64,000 nucleotides of DNA from JAJYUU01 sp035472835 (GCA_035472835.1 DATIOU010000203.1:1-64000); one strand, 5' to 3'; positions 50,571 to 59,453 are shown, counted from the first letter of the stretch. The notes: generated from the sequence alone by a model not told the origin. Numbers and translations are program-made.

Positions 50571-52550
50571 ATGGCAGGCCGGATTCGTGACGAGGACGTC
50601 GCGCTGGTGCGCGAGCGCTCCGCGATTGACGAGGTTGTGGGTGATTACCTGCAACTCCGCAATGCCGGGGGGTCGCTGAAAGGCCTGTGCCCGTTCCACG
50701 ATGAGAAGACACCCTCATTCCACGTCACGCCCGCGCGCGGGCTCTGGTACTGCTTCTCCTGCACGGAGGGCGGCGACGTCATCAAGTTCGTGCAGAAGAT
50801 CGACAATCTGGGCTTTACGGAGGCCGTCGAGCGCCTCGCTAACCGGGCTGGCATCGAGCTCCGTTACGAGCAAGGCGGCCACATCCCGGGGCAGGAGCAA
50901 TCACAGCGTCGTCGGCTGATCGAGGCGCACAAGACGGCCGCGGAGTTCTACGCAGAGCAGCTTGATAGCCCAGCCGCCAAGGCCGGACGTGACTTCCTGG
51001 CCTCGCGCGGGTTCGAGCTCGCGGACGCGCGCCGGTTCGGCGTCGGTTATGCGCCCGCCGAGTGGGAGGCTCTTACTAAGCACCTGCGGGGCCGCGGCTT
51101 CACCGAGACGGAGCTGCTGGCCGGCGGCCTGGCGAGTCAGGGCCGACGCGGTCTCATCGACAAGTTTCGCGGGCGGCTGATGTGGCCGATTGCCGACGTG
51201 ACGGGCCACGTGATCGCGTTCGGAGCCCGCAAGCTGGCTGCGGACGACGATGGGCCGAAGTACCTGAACACGCCGGAGACGCCGCTCTTCAAGAAGAGCG
51301 CCGTCCTGTACGGTGCCGACTTGGCTAAACGCGACATCGCGCAGCGGCGGCAAGCCGTGCTCGTCGAGGGATACACAGACGTGATGGCCTGTCACCTGGC
51401 CGGCATCACGACCGCGGTGGCAACGAGCGGTACCGCGTTCGGTGACGGCCACATCACCATCTTGCGGCGGCTGCTGATGGACGACAGCCAGTTCCGGGGC
51501 GAGGTCATCTTCACGTTCGACGGAGACGCGGCCGGCCAGCGCGCGGCGCTGCGCGCGTTCTCCATGGAGGAAAGGTTTGTCACGCAGACGTTCGTCGCCG
51601 TGCAGGCCGACGGCCTCGACCCGTGTGACCTGCGGGTTGCGCGCGGCGACGCCGCGGTGCGCGACCTGATCGCGCAGCGCGTCCCGCTGTTTGAGTTTGC
51701 GATCCGCAGCGTGCTGCACGATCACAATCTCGATACGACCGAGGGCAGGCTCGCGGCGCTTGACGCGGCGGCGCCGATCGTCGCCCGGATCAAAGACAAA
51801 GGACTGCGCAACCGGTACGCGGTCAATCTCGATCGCTGGCTCGGCCTGATGGATGAAGCTTTCGTCCTGGACCGCGTTCAGAGTCACAGCGGACGGTCAG
51901 AAAAGCAGACCGCCCGAAACGGAAACGGGGCCGCTGGACGGCATCTCGTTGGGGCCCAGGCGGCCGCGCCTGGCCAGCGCGCCATGGCTGACGTGGCCGC
52001 GGCTGGTTTCGGCGAGCCCCGCCCGGCCCGAGCCGGGCAGGCTCAGCCACGCAGCCCGTACGATCTGCTCGACCCGGTGGTTAACGTTGAACGGCAGGCG
52101 CTTAAGCTCGCGATCCAGCGGCCGGCACTGTGCGGGCCCGCCTTTGACGAGCTGCCTTCTAGCGTTTTCACCGTTCCGGCGCACGCGGCCCTGTGCGAGC
52201 TGATCGCCGGCAGCGGCGGTGTCGCAAGTGCGCACACGGCACGCGAATGGTCGGAGCGGCTGCGTGCCGCCGCACCGAATGACAACGCCCGTGGGTTCGT
52301 CACCAGACTTGCGGTCGAGCCGCTAGAAGTGCCGGGCGCTACCGGTGAACCTGATGTGAGGTTCGCCGAGGCCGTGCTCGCACGCGTCGAAGAACTGTCC
52401 GTTAGCAGGCAGATCGCGAGCATCAAGTCGCGGCTGCAGCGACTGAGTCCCGTCACCGAGCAGGCCGACTATAACCGCATGTTCGGCGACCTCGTGGCCT
52501 TTGAGCAGCGTCGCAAGGTGCTCTCGGAGCGCGCGTCCGGTGCACTGTAA
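50571..52550 (+). CDS. dnaG: DNA primase
   Basis: A 659-residue primase that makes RNA primers at the replication fork. The CHC2 zinc site is CPFHDEKTPSFHV followed by CFSC (C40, H43, C61, C64). The TOPRIM catalytic region shows EGYTDVMACHLAGI and FTFDGDAAGQRAAL. A low-complexity linker near residues 440-500 precedes the helicase-interacting C-terminus. ATG 50571 lies after AGGCGGAGGGGGG. The next gene is a sigma factor, as in other actinobacteria. Confidence 0.97.
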   Translation: MAGRIRDEDVALVRERSAIDEVVGDYLQLRNAGGSLKGLCPFHDEKTPSFHVTPARGLWYCFSCTEGGDVIKFVQKIDNLGFTEAVERLANRAGIELRYEQGGHIPGQEQSQRRRLIEAHKTAAEFYAEQLDSPAAKAGRDFLASRGFELADARRFGVGYAPAEWEALTKHLRGRGFTETELLAGGLASQGRRGLIDKFRGRLMWPIADVTGHVIAFGARKLAADDDGPKYLNTPETPLFKKSAVLYGADLAKRDIAQRRQAVLVEGYTDVMACHLAGITTAVATSGTAFGDGHITILRRLLMDDSQFRGEVIFTFDGDAAGQRAALRAFSMEERFVTQTFVAVQADGLDPCDLRVARGDAAVRDLIAQRVPLFEFAIRSVLHDHNLDTTEGRLAALDAAAPIVARIKDKGLRNRYAVNLDRWLGLMDEAFVLDRVQSHSGRSEKQTARNGNGAAGRHLVGAQAAAPGQRAMADVAAAGFGEPRPARAGQAQPRSPYDLLDPVVNVERQALKLAIQRPALCGPAFDELPSSVFTVPAHAALCELIAGSGGVASAHTAREWSERLRAAAPNDNARGFVTRLAVEPLEVPGATGEPDVRFAEAVLARVEELSVSRQIASIKSRLQRLSPVTEQADYNRMFGDLVAFEQRRKVLSERASGAL

Positions 52551-52637
52551 GCACATGATCGCATGTCTGCGCTACTAACGTTTTGGTGACAATATTGAGT
52601 CCGCCCTTCGGCTGAATCGTGACGCAGACTGGTCTGC

Positions 52638-53789
52638 ATGAGTCTTACGGCTGCACCCCCCATTGATCAGGTAGCCGATCTCATCGCTGCGGCGAGAGAG
52701 CGCGGATCGGTCTCAATGACCGAGCTCACCGCGGCGTTCGAGCGCTGCGACATGTCGTCCGATGCCGTCGACGGCGTGCTGAAGCTGCTCGCGGACGAAG
52801 GCGTTGACGTCATCGAGGCGCCGCAGGACACCGACGACGTCGCCACGCGGCCGGGACAGGGTGAGGCACGGCGAGCGGCCACCGGTGACCTAGTCCGGAT
52901 CTACCTGCGGGAAATCGGCCGGGTGCCCTTGCTGACTGCGCATGACGAAGTCGAACTGGCCAAGGCCATCGAGGCCGGCCTGTTCGCGGAGGAGAAGCTG
53001 CAGCGCGGTGTGCAGGTCGGTTGCGCCGGCGCGCAAATGGCCGAGCTCATGCTCATCGCCGCCGATGGCATCGCGGCCAAGCAGCGGCTTATAGAGGCAA
53101 ACCTGCGCCTGGTTGTCTCGATCGCCAAGCGCTACATCGGCCGCGGACTGGTCTTCCTGGACCTGATCCAGGAAGGCAATCTCGGCCTGATTCGCGCGGT
53201 GGAGAAGTTCGATTACACAAAGGGCTATAAGTTCTCCACGTACGCGACATGGTGGATCCGGCAAGCGATCACCCGGGCCATCGCCGATCAGGCGAGGACG
53301 ATCCGTATCCCGGTACACATGGTCGAGACGATCAACAAGATGGCGCGTATCCAGCGTCAGCTGCATCAGGACCTGGGCCGTGAAGCGACGCCCGAAGAGA
53401 TAGCGGCTGAGATGGGCCTGCACCCTGACCGCGTTGCTGAAATCCAGCGGATCGCCCAGGAGCCGGTGTCGCTTCAGTCGCCGATCGGCGAAGAGGACTC
53501 TGACCTCGGCGACTTCATCGAGGACGCCGACGCGGTGGTTCCGCTGGAGGCAGCCGCATTCATCATGCTCCAGGATCAGCTGGACCGCGTACTCGACAAC
53601 CTCAGCATCCGGGAACAGCGGATCATCCAGCTGCGCTTCGGCCTGATTGACGGGCACCCGCGCACGCTCGAGGAAGTCGGCCATGAGTTCGGCGTGACAA
53701 GAGAGCGGATACGCCAGATCGAATCCAAGACCCTGGCCAAGCTCCGGCACCCGAGCCGCGCCCAGATGCTCAGGGAATACCTGGCCTGA
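52638..53789 (+). CDS. Principal-type RNA polymerase sigma-70 factor (RpoD/Hrd family)
   Basis: A 383-residue sigma factor with all main regions: a 1.1-like N-terminal part, 1.2 (DLVRIYLREIGRVPLLTAHDEVELA), 2.1-2.4 (YIGRGLVFLDLIQEGNLGLIRAVEKFDYTKGYKFSTYATWWIRQAITRA), 3, and 4.2 (TLEEVGHEFGVTRERIRQIESKTLAKLRHP). It lacks the long acidic N-terminus of HrdB-type main sigma factors, and its size and place after dnaG resemble Streptomyces HrdA. So it may be a group 2 factor, not the housekeeping one; sequence alone does not settle this. Confidence 0.93.
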   Translation: MSLTAAPPIDQVADLIAAARERGSVSMTELTAAFERCDMSSDAVDGVLKLLADEGVDVIEAPQDTDDVATRPGQGEARRAATGDLVRIYLREIGRVPLLTAHDEVELAKAIEAGLFAEEKLQRGVQVGCAGAQMAELMLIAADGIAAKQRLIEANLRLVVSIAKRYIGRGLVFLDLIQEGNLGLIRAVEKFDYTKGYKFSTYATWWIRQAITRAIADQARTIRIPVHMVETINKMARIQRQLHQDLGREATPEEIAAEMGLHPDRVAEIQRIAQEPVSLQSPIGEEDSDLGDFIEDADAVVPLEAAAFIMLQDQLDRVLDNLSIREQRIIQLRFGLIDGHPRTLEEVGHEFGVTRERIRQIESKTLAKLRHPSRAQMLREYLA

Positions 53790-54047
53790 GGAGCTATCGC
53801 CGAAGGCGGGATCAAGTATCAGAACGTGAACCCGTTCGCGTACAGCCCGCTGTTCCAGACGGCTGGGTCTCTATGTAGGTGATGGTCAGGCTGCCGGCGC
53901 AGGGACGCGGCGCTAACCACCGGCCCTGTCCGAAGCCGGTTGAGATGGGTCGCAAGGGGAGAACTTCGGCCGCGCCGCTCACTCGCGACTGGCGTGCCGT
54001 CAGGTCACGGATGCTGAGGCGGGGCCTGGCCTATTAGGGTGCCGCTT

Positions 54048-54410
54048 TTATCCGCGCCTCTTCGAGCCCGGGCCGTTATCGGTCGCTGCGACGAAAGGGC
54101 TGCCGTTACCGGCCCCCTTCCCGCCGTTCGTGCCGGCACTGCCGTGGCCGTTCTTACTACGTATGCCAGGGATGTGACTGCCAACCGACTGGGCGGCGCT
54201 TTGCGCAACTTGCGGAACCTTCTCCTGCAGTTGGCCACCTACCTTTTGGGCTTGCGCTTGCACTACGCCCGCGGCCTGCTGGACGGCCGGGTGCTCTGCG
54301 GTCTGCCGGGCGAGCTTGACTAGCTGCTCGTATCTCTCCCGGCCCGCCCGCGTGCCGACGACGTAGCCGGTGGCGAACCCGGCAGCGAACGCCATTCGAT
54401 ACATTCCCAT
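54048..54410 (-). CDS. Small YtxH-like membrane-associated protein
   Basis: A 120-residue protein starting MGMYRMAFAAGFATGYVVGTRAGRERYEQLVKLAR. The GYVxGTRAGRERYEQ pattern is common in small actinobacterial proteins annotated as YtxH-like or hypothetical. A short hydrophobic N-terminus is followed by a Gln/Ala-rich helix and a Gly/Asn-rich tail. Function unknown. Confidence 0.8.
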   Translation of the reverse strand: MGMYRMAFAAGFATGYVVGTRAGRERYEQLVKLARQTAEHPAVQQAAGVVQAQAQKVGGQLQEKVPQVAQSAAQSVGSHIPGIRSKNGHGSAGTNGGKGAGNGSPFVAATDNGPGSKRRG

Positions 54411-54645
54411 CTGGTTCTCTCCCGTGCCGCTGTGGGCGTTGCTGCGCTAGGTGCCCCGTAATTTCCCCGTAATGCATGCGCCGCTGACTTTCAGGTCATG
54501 CCCAGGCAGTCGACGGATATGCGGGAGCATTCGCGCCGGTTACGCCAGCCTGGTTGGCGCTGCGCGAGGTACGTCAACGGTGCGCTACCCTTGTGCGCGG
54601 CGCTGATCACCTGAGCCAGGACGGACGGGCCTCGGCGCTCGGCAA

Positions 54646-54721
54646 TCCCGCGTAGCTCAATCGGCAGAGCGTCCGGCTGTTAACCGGCAGGTTATAGGTT
54701 CGAGTCCTATCGCGGGAGCCA
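54646..54721 (+). tRNA. tRNA-Asn (GTT anticodon)
   Basis: The acceptor stem TCCCGCG pairs with CGCGGGA, the D arm is GCTCAATCGGCAGAGC, the anticodon loop CTGTTAA carries GTT, and the T arm is ATAGG-TTCGAGT-CCTAT. The discriminator is G and CCA is encoded. One pair at the top of the anticodon stem (T27/C43) is a mismatch, otherwise the cloverleaf is standard. Confidence 0.97.
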
Positions 54722-54849
54722 CGTTTCCGCAGGTCAGGCCTGGTGAACACGGCCTTTCGAGCAAGATGAGTCGTCAGCCGCCGGCGCCCGATCGCCGCAA
54801 ATCGGACCACGCGTACCACGTCGCATCGCCAGGCATGGATCCTGCGCTG

Positions 54850-54999
54850 CTAGAGCCTGCTTACGAACGCCGAAATCTCGTTTCCCGCCCCCCGCAACAC
54901 CGCGAGGAACTCATGGAGGACGCCAGCCATGACGTCGGGATGAGTGCCCAGCACGAGCACGAGCCCGACGATCACCACCCAGCCAACAGCTTTGCCCAT
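54850..54999 (-). CDS. 49-residue single-helix membrane protein
   Basis: A short gene reading MGKAVGWVVIVGLVLVLGTH, then PDVMAGVLHEFLAVLRGAGNE and ending SAFVSRL. One membrane helix (residues about 6-19) is followed by an amphipathic helix. Codons are strongly G/C at the third position, and an AGGATCGG site lies about 10 bases upstream of ATG 54999. Many actinobacteria carry a tiny membrane protein of this type with a 'valine-rich helix then Gly-Asn' layout. Function unknown. Confidence 0.75.
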   Translation of the reverse strand: MGKAVGWVVIVGLVLVLGTHPDVMAGVLHEFLAVLRGAGNEISAFVSRL

Positions 55000-55834
55000 A
55001 GCTACCGATCCTGCGATGCGGCCTGCATCTCCGTGCCAGCCGCAATCAGGGTTGCCTCGACAACCGCGAGGTGCTCGTTACTGGCACGGGTCGCGGTCGC
55101 GCTGGGAACCAGGTTGATCCAGGCCACGTATCCTCAAGCTCCGTGCGTGGTTGTGCCCGTCGCGTACCGGATCATGCGGGCCAATGCCGCCGTGATTCTC
55201 GCCGGTCTGCAGCCGGGCGCATCAGGAGTCACGGGCGAGGAAGTGCTTGGCCAACAGAGTGCCGGCTAACTTTCGCCAAGCAAGCGAGAGACCAGTAGCT
55301 GTGCGCTACGCGGCCGCGGCCCGTCCATAGCCGAAGCCTCCAGAGTGACGAAGGGCCAGCTAGTCCAGCCACGTCGGGTCAAAACGAAGCCCGCGGATCT
55401 GAGTCCGGGCCAGCCGGCAGTAGCGTGCGGCGCCTCGGGCGGATGGCAGCCAACCGCTGACGGATTACCCGTACGCGCCACTCGGTCAGCGGCAGCTAAC
55501 CCGCCGATGTCAGGCATCTGGCTGTCGTTGGGCGGCCCCACCAGCAACTTTGACATCTGGGCAAATCCCCCCGCTTCTGGGCGACTGCACGCCGGGTAGC
55601 CTTTGTTGAACGAGCAAGGGTTCTCTATTGATGTCTATCTAGAGCAGCAACACTGGGCAACCCTTGCCAATAGGACGGCGGGGAACTCAGCCGCCCGACC
55701 CAATCCTGGGCGGCTAGGCGCCCGCGCACTCCCGACCGCCGATAGGCCAACCCCGACCCGCTCGTAGGCGGCTAGGCGCGCGACGTCGCTCGGCCGTCGC
55801 CGTTCCCGCGGTCCGCTGTCCCGTGCTCACGACT
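55000..55834. other. Gene-poor stretch with short repeats
   Basis: About 830 bases without a convincing gene. A plus-strand frame ending at TAA 55267-55269 and a minus-strand frame from 55556 have only weak coding bias. Visible structure includes a 9-bp inverted repeat (55614-55667), the phrase GGCGGCTAGGCGC twice (near 55709 and 55767), and a locally A/T-rich patch TTCTCTATTGATGTCTATCT at 55621-55640. The stretch looks like decayed sequence between the tRNA neighbourhood and the efflux locus. Confidence 0.5.
55614..55667. repeat. 9-bp inverted repeat flanking an AT-rich spacer
   Basis: GCAAGGGTT (55614-55622) and AACCCTTGC (55659-55667) are perfect complements separated by 36 bases. The spacer includes an A/T-rich segment and the 12-mer ACACTGGGCAAC, which also occurs near 18577. 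No gene start is close by. Confidence 0.5.
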
Positions 55835-55867
55835 GTGGCCTGGCGGGGATTCTCCCCGCCAGGCCAC
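55835..55867. terminator. Strong hairpin terminator after the efflux gene
   Basis: GTGGCCTGGCGGGGA, loop TTC, TCCCCGCCAGGCCAC: a perfect 15-bp stem with a three-base loop. It lies 49 bases beyond the stop of the minus-strand MFS gene. It lacks a T-run, which is usual for actinobacterial terminators, so it may act in both directions. Confidence 0.85.
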
Positions 55868-55916
55868 TGCCTGCATGCGAGGGCGATCGGCCGACGCCGA
55901 GCCCGTTCCTGTTCTG

Positions 55917-57518
55917 TTAGCCCATCATGGGTGACTGCACGCCGGCGAGGTCCTCCTTCGTGACCCGGATCATCACCAGGGTGATGATCAGCGCCAGCAC
56001 GGCGATGCCAGCCGAGACCTCGAAGCCGCGAGAGAACCCCACCGCCAGCGAGTGATCGGTGATGGCCTTGCGGGCCACTGCCAGCTGCGCCCCCGTCGGG
56101 TGGAGCGCGTGCCCGGCCGCTGCTGCCTTAGCCAAAGCAGCGTGCGCGGCCGCTGCTGAGTGCCGCGCGGTGGTCGCGACGACGGTCCAGGCGACCGTGC
56201 CGAGTAGCGCCAGGCCGATCGAGCCGCCCACCTGCTGGCCGGTGTTAACCAGGCTGGAGGCTACGCCAGCATCGCGGTCATTGACCTTGTTCAGCGCGAC
56301 CAGGGTGAGTGGCATGAACAGCATGCCCAGGCCCGCCGCTGTCACGATCATCGGGCCGAGCAGGCCTCCCGCGTAGGTGCTGTGCTCGGTGATCCGCGAC
56401 AGCCAGAACATACCGCCCGCCGCGAAACTCGATCCGGCGATCAGCAGCGGCCTGGCACCGATGCGCCCGACAAGCTGCGAGCTGACGCCCGCCATCAGCA
56501 TGATCGTCCCGACCATTGGCAGGTAGGCGACACCGGTCTTGACCGGGCTGTAGCCCCACACGGTCTGCACGAAGATCGTCAGGAAGAAGAACATCCCGAA
56601 CAACGCGGTTCCGACGCAGAGCATGATCAGGTTCGCGCCGGAGCGGTCGCGGTCGCTGAAGATCCGCAACGGCAACAGTGCGTGCTTGCTGCGGGACTCG
56701 ATCAGCACGAACGAGGCCAGGAAGACCACCGCAGCCGTGAGCGAGACGATGACCTTGGTGTCGCCCCAGTGCGAGAGGCCGTTAGCTGTCGTGGCCGCGC
56801 TGGACAGCCCGTAGACCAGAGACGCGAGGCCGAGGGTGCCGGTGATCGCGCCGCCCAGGTCGAATCGGCCGGTGTGCCGCTCGGACTCGGTGAGCACTCG
56901 CGGCGCCATCAAGGCCACGAGGACGGCGATCGGCACGTTCACGAAGAAGACCCAGCGCCACGAGACGTAGGACGTGAGCACGCCGCCGAGCAGCAAGCCG
57001 ATCGCGGCGCCGCCAATGCTCATGGCGGCGTAGACGCCCATGGCCCGATTCCGCGGCGGGCCCTCCGGGAACGTGGTCGTGACCAGCGAGAGCGCTGTGG
57101 GCGCAACCACCGCGGCGCCAACGCCCTGGAGCGCGCGAGCGCCAAGCAGCCACGCCTCGCTGGTCGCCAGGCCGCCAAGCAGCGACGCCGCGGCGAACAA
57201 GATGATGCCGGCGATGAACACCCGGCGACGGCCGAGGATGTCGCCAGCCCTGCCGCCGAGCAGCAGGAGGCCGCCGAAGGTTAGCGCGTAGGCGTTCACC
57301 ACCCACTCCAGCCCGGAGCCCGAGAAGCCGAGAGCGTGCTGAATGTGGGGGAGCGCTACGTTCACAATGGTGGCATCCAGCACCACCATCAGCTGGGCCG
57401 CGGCAATGACGACGAGGGCCAGGCCGAGGTGACGTTGAGCCTGGGTGTAGCCAGAAGCACGGCCAGTTGCGACCGCTTCGCTACCTGGTTGCGCCAGGTC
57501 CGCTGACTTGGCAGACAT
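55917..57518 (-). CDS. DHA2-family (EmrB/QacA-type) MFS multidrug transporter
   Basis: A 533-residue proton-driven efflux pump with 14 predicted helices. Helix 1 carries the motif LDATIVNVALPHIQHALGFS, motif A is GGRAGDILGRRRVF, and motif C is seen as GVYAAMSIGGAAIGLLLGG. Drug export is the family role; the substrate is unknown. AAGGAG precedes ATG 57518. A MarR-family gene lies directly upstream in the same direction and probably controls it. Confidence 0.94.
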   Translation of the reverse strand: MSAKSADLAQPGSEAVATGRASGYTQAQRHLGLALVVIAAAQLMVVLDATIVNVALPHIQHALGFSGSGLEWVVNAYALTFGGLLLLGGRAGDILGRRRVFIAGIILFAAASLLGGLATSEAWLLGARALQGVGAAVVAPTALSLVTTTFPEGPPRNRAMGVYAAMSIGGAAIGLLLGGVLTSYVSWRWVFFVNVPIAVLVALMAPRVLTESERHTGRFDLGGAITGTLGLASLVYGLSSAATTANGLSHWGDTKVIVSLTAAVVFLASFVLIESRSKHALLPLRIFSDRDRSGANLIMLCVGTALFGMFFFLTIFVQTVWGYSPVKTGVAYLPMVGTIMLMAGVSSQLVGRIGARPLLIAGSSFAAGGMFWLSRITEHSTYAGGLLGPMIVTAAGLGMLFMPLTLVALNKVNDRDAGVASSLVNTGQQVGGSIGLALLGTVAWTVVATTARHSAAAAHAALAKAAAAGHALHPTGAQLAVARKAITDHSLAVGFSRGFEVSAGIAVLALIITLVMIRVTKEDLAGVQSPMMG

Positions 57519-57760
57519 TGTAGAAGTGACTCCTTCGTTACAGTCAGTGTCCGTTTTGGGCGCAGTAATTCCTACAGCGCGGTACAGCGAGGTGTGTCAG
57601 GCCGGCGGTCCGAGGTCGGGCCGCACTTCCCTCACATAACTAAGACGAGGCTGCGACGCTCAATTCGACATCCGCGACGTTTTAGTTCGGAGGTCCGTGG
57701 CCAAGCGGATCAGAGGGTGAGCTGCCGAGCGGCAGAGCTCCGGGCCGGTTCGCCGGCTAC

Positions 57761-57776
57761 CGTGAGCTCGCTCACG
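57761..57776. promoter_or_regulatory. Short palindrome CGTGAGC-TC-GCTCACG after marR-type gene
   Basis: A 7-bp perfect dyad lies four bases beyond the stop of the MarR-type gene and upstream of the MFS gene. A second dyad CTGCCG-AG-CGGCAG is at 57722-57735. They could be a weak terminator or operator sites for the efflux gene. Confidence 0.4.
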
Positions 57777-57779
57777 TCG

Positions 57780-58361
57780 CTACTCACCTCCCCCCGCCGA
57801 TGCCGGGGGGACATTCGGGGTCGCGTTGGAGTTGTGTTCGTGCAACGCGCCCACGAGCAGGCTGGTCAACTGGCCTTGCATCGCGTCGTCGGCCGCCGTT
57901 CCCGCGGCAGCCGGCGCCGGTGCGGCCGCGAGCATCTTGCGGATCAGGGCAAGAAGCTGGGCGCGTTCGTCAGGAGATAGCACAGAGTTCCATGGCATCC
58001 GCGCCGTGATCTCGGCCTCGACCTTGTGCTTAAGCGCTACGCCGTCCTCGGTCAGCACGACGTTCTTGATCCGCCGGTCGGCCAGGTGCGGCTCACGGCG
58101 CGCGAGACCGCGCTCCTCGAGCATGTCGGTGAGGAGCGTGACGAAGGACGGGTCGCAGTGCATCCGCTTCCCCAGTTCCTTCATGGCCATCGGGCACTCC
58201 AGGGTGTGCAGCGCCTTAATGAACGGTGCCGGGATGCCCAGGTTCTGGGCGAGCTGTGCGCCCTGTCCGACGATCCGCCCAATCAGCTCGAAGAAGCAGC
58301 TGGCGATCTCCGCGGTCTGCTGCTCCGCGGTTTGCTGCTCTGCTGTCGTCTGGTCGGGCAC
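57780..58361 (-). CDS. MarR-family transcriptional regulator
   Basis: A 193-residue winged-helix regulator. The DNA-binding part is MAMKELGKRMHCDPSFVTLLTDMLEERGLARREPHLADRRIKNVVLTEDG, with the DxR wing of MarR proteins. The N-terminus contains three TAEQQ repeats. I choose GTG 58361, behind GGGAG; the longer frame starts at TTG 58418 next to the promoter -10 and would leave almost no leader. It very likely represses itself and the downstream efflux pump until a drug-like ligand binds. Confidence 0.93.
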   Translation of the reverse strand: MPDQTTAEQQTAEQQTAEIASCFFELIGRIVGQGAQLAQNLGIPAPFIKALHTLECPMAMKELGKRMHCDPSFVTLLTDMLEERGLARREPHLADRRIKNVVLTEDGVALKHKVEAEITARMPWNSVLSPDERAQLLALIRKMLAAAPAPAAAGTAADDAMQGQLTSLLVGALHEHNSNATPNVPPASAGGGE

Positions 58362-58397
58362 TGCGGGTGCTCCCTGGTCTGGCCGCTGGTTTAGTCG

Positions 58398-58447
58398 CTC
58401 AATAGTTGAGCAAGTCAAACATTACTTCGCTCAGTTGAGGCTGTCAA
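58398..58447 (-). promoter_or_regulatory. Promoter with MarR operator palindromes
   Basis: On the minus strand a near-ideal promoter is visible: TTGACA (58447-58442), 17 bases, then TAATGT (58424-58419). The spacer holds the palindrome CTCAGTTGAG (58430-58439), and just after the -10 lies CTCAA-TAG-TTGAG (58398-58410). A further CTCAACT half-site is at 58459-58465. Repeated CTCAA/TTGAG arms around the promoter are what a MarR autorepressor would bind. Confidence 0.85.
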
Positions 58448-58548
58448 TCTTTCTGGAACTCAACTATCTCACGGCGTCGGCGCCATCGGGGACCAGGTGG
58501 CCGGCCCCGAGGTTCGTCAGGCCCGAAGTTCGTCAGGCCTGAGGTTCG

Positions 58549-59058
58549 TCAGGCCTGCGACTCGATGAGACCGCGGACGAACGCGGCCTGGCCCGCGTGC
58601 TGAAGATCATCGGCGAGAACGCTTACCAGGCGCACGCCCATTGTCACCGGCGGATCCCAGCGCCGGTCGACGACCGTATCCATATCGGTGTCGGTCAGCC
58701 CGCCCAGCACCTCGATGGTCTGCTCGTAAGTCGCGTCGTGATAATCAGCGAGCAGACCGGCGGGCGCGCGGACGAGAGCCACCTCATCGGAGGTGTGGCC
58801 GTAGCCGATGTCGCTGCTCTCGAGCGGCAAGGCAAAGCGCTTCTCCCAGCCGCCGGAGGACCACACCTGCTCAACACCGGCGGCGCCGGCGATGTGGTCG
58901 TCTTGCACGCGGGTCAGGTGCCAGATCAGCCAGCAGATCGAGTTCGCCTCCGCGCCCGTGCGGTATTCGAGTTCGGCGTCGCCGAGGCCAGCCAGCACGT
59001 CATGCACAACCTCGCGAACCCGGCCGAAGCCGTCAACCAGAAGGTCCGGACCAGACAC
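58549..59058 (-). CDS. DinB-family (DUF664-type) protein
   Basis: A 169-residue four-helix-bundle protein of the DinB superfamily, whose actinobacterial members include mycothiol-dependent enzymes. The metal-binding histidines are visible in ICWLIWHLTRVQDDH and DDLQHAGQAAFVRG. The reaction is unknown. It lies 11 bases after a small membrane-protein gene on the same strand. Confidence 0.88.
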   Translation of the reverse strand: MSGPDLLVDGFGRVREVVHDVLAGLGDAELEYRTGAEANSICWLIWHLTRVQDDHIAGAAGVEQVWSSGGWEKRFALPLESSDIGYGHTSDEVALVRAPAGLLADYHDATYEQTIEVLGGLTDTDMDTVVDRRWDPPVTMGVRLVSVLADDLQHAGQAAFVRGLIESQA

Positions 59059-59069
59059 CTCGGCGCCTC

Positions 59070-59288
59070 CTAGTGCTTCCGCACGAAGTCGGCGAATGCG
59101 ATTATCACGCCGATCGCGATAAGGATGGCGTAGATGCCGCTGCGCAGCCTGGTCTTCCGTCCCCCGCGTAGCCTGTTCTTCGCTACTTTCACGTCGCCGT
59201 GCGCGGCAAGGGACTTCTGCCAGTGCCAGCCCAATCCTGTCCCGATGACGAGAAAGAGAGCGATCCCGCCGATCGCTACCGCAGTCAT
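59070..59288 (-). CDS. 72-residue two-helix membrane protein
   Basis: A small protein MTAVAIGGIALFLVIGTGLG, then WHWQKSLAAHGDVKVAKNRLRGG and a second helix YAILIAIGVIIAFADF with the end VRKH. Basic residues between the helices place the loop inside the cell. It is usually hidden within a much longer antisense frame reaching 60365, but only this part is coding. It is probably co-transcribed with the DinB gene. Function unknown. Confidence 0.65.
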   Translation of the reverse strand: MTAVAIGGIALFLVIGTGLGWHWQKSLAAHGDVKVAKNRLRGGRKTRLRSGIYAILIAIGVIIAFADFVRKH

Positions 59289-59453
59289 ACCCCGAGTCTT
59301 TCTGCGTGCCGACCGTGCCTGCTTTGATGATTGCTCATTGCCCGAGGCGACTCCAGCGGAAACGCCGGGCGGCAGCCGCTGGCAGGATGGACGTCGCACG
59401 GACATCGTTCGGATAACCCCGCAAGTGCGACCCCGAAGGAGTGCGCAGCCACG

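Noticed and set aside
53815..53882. Fragment reading IKYQNVNPFAYSPLFQTAG before a stop
   Set aside because: It briefly resembles the start of a class I fumarase, but about 20 residues is too short to support a pseudogene call.
54766..55269. 168-codon plus-strand frame after tRNA-Asn
   Set aside because: It runs antisense through the 49-residue membrane protein gene, has uneven codon bias and no family; only its last third has mild coding character.
54646..55300. Genomic island or prophage attachment at tRNA-Asn
   Set aside because: No integrase gene and no second copy of the tRNA 3' end were seen in the window.
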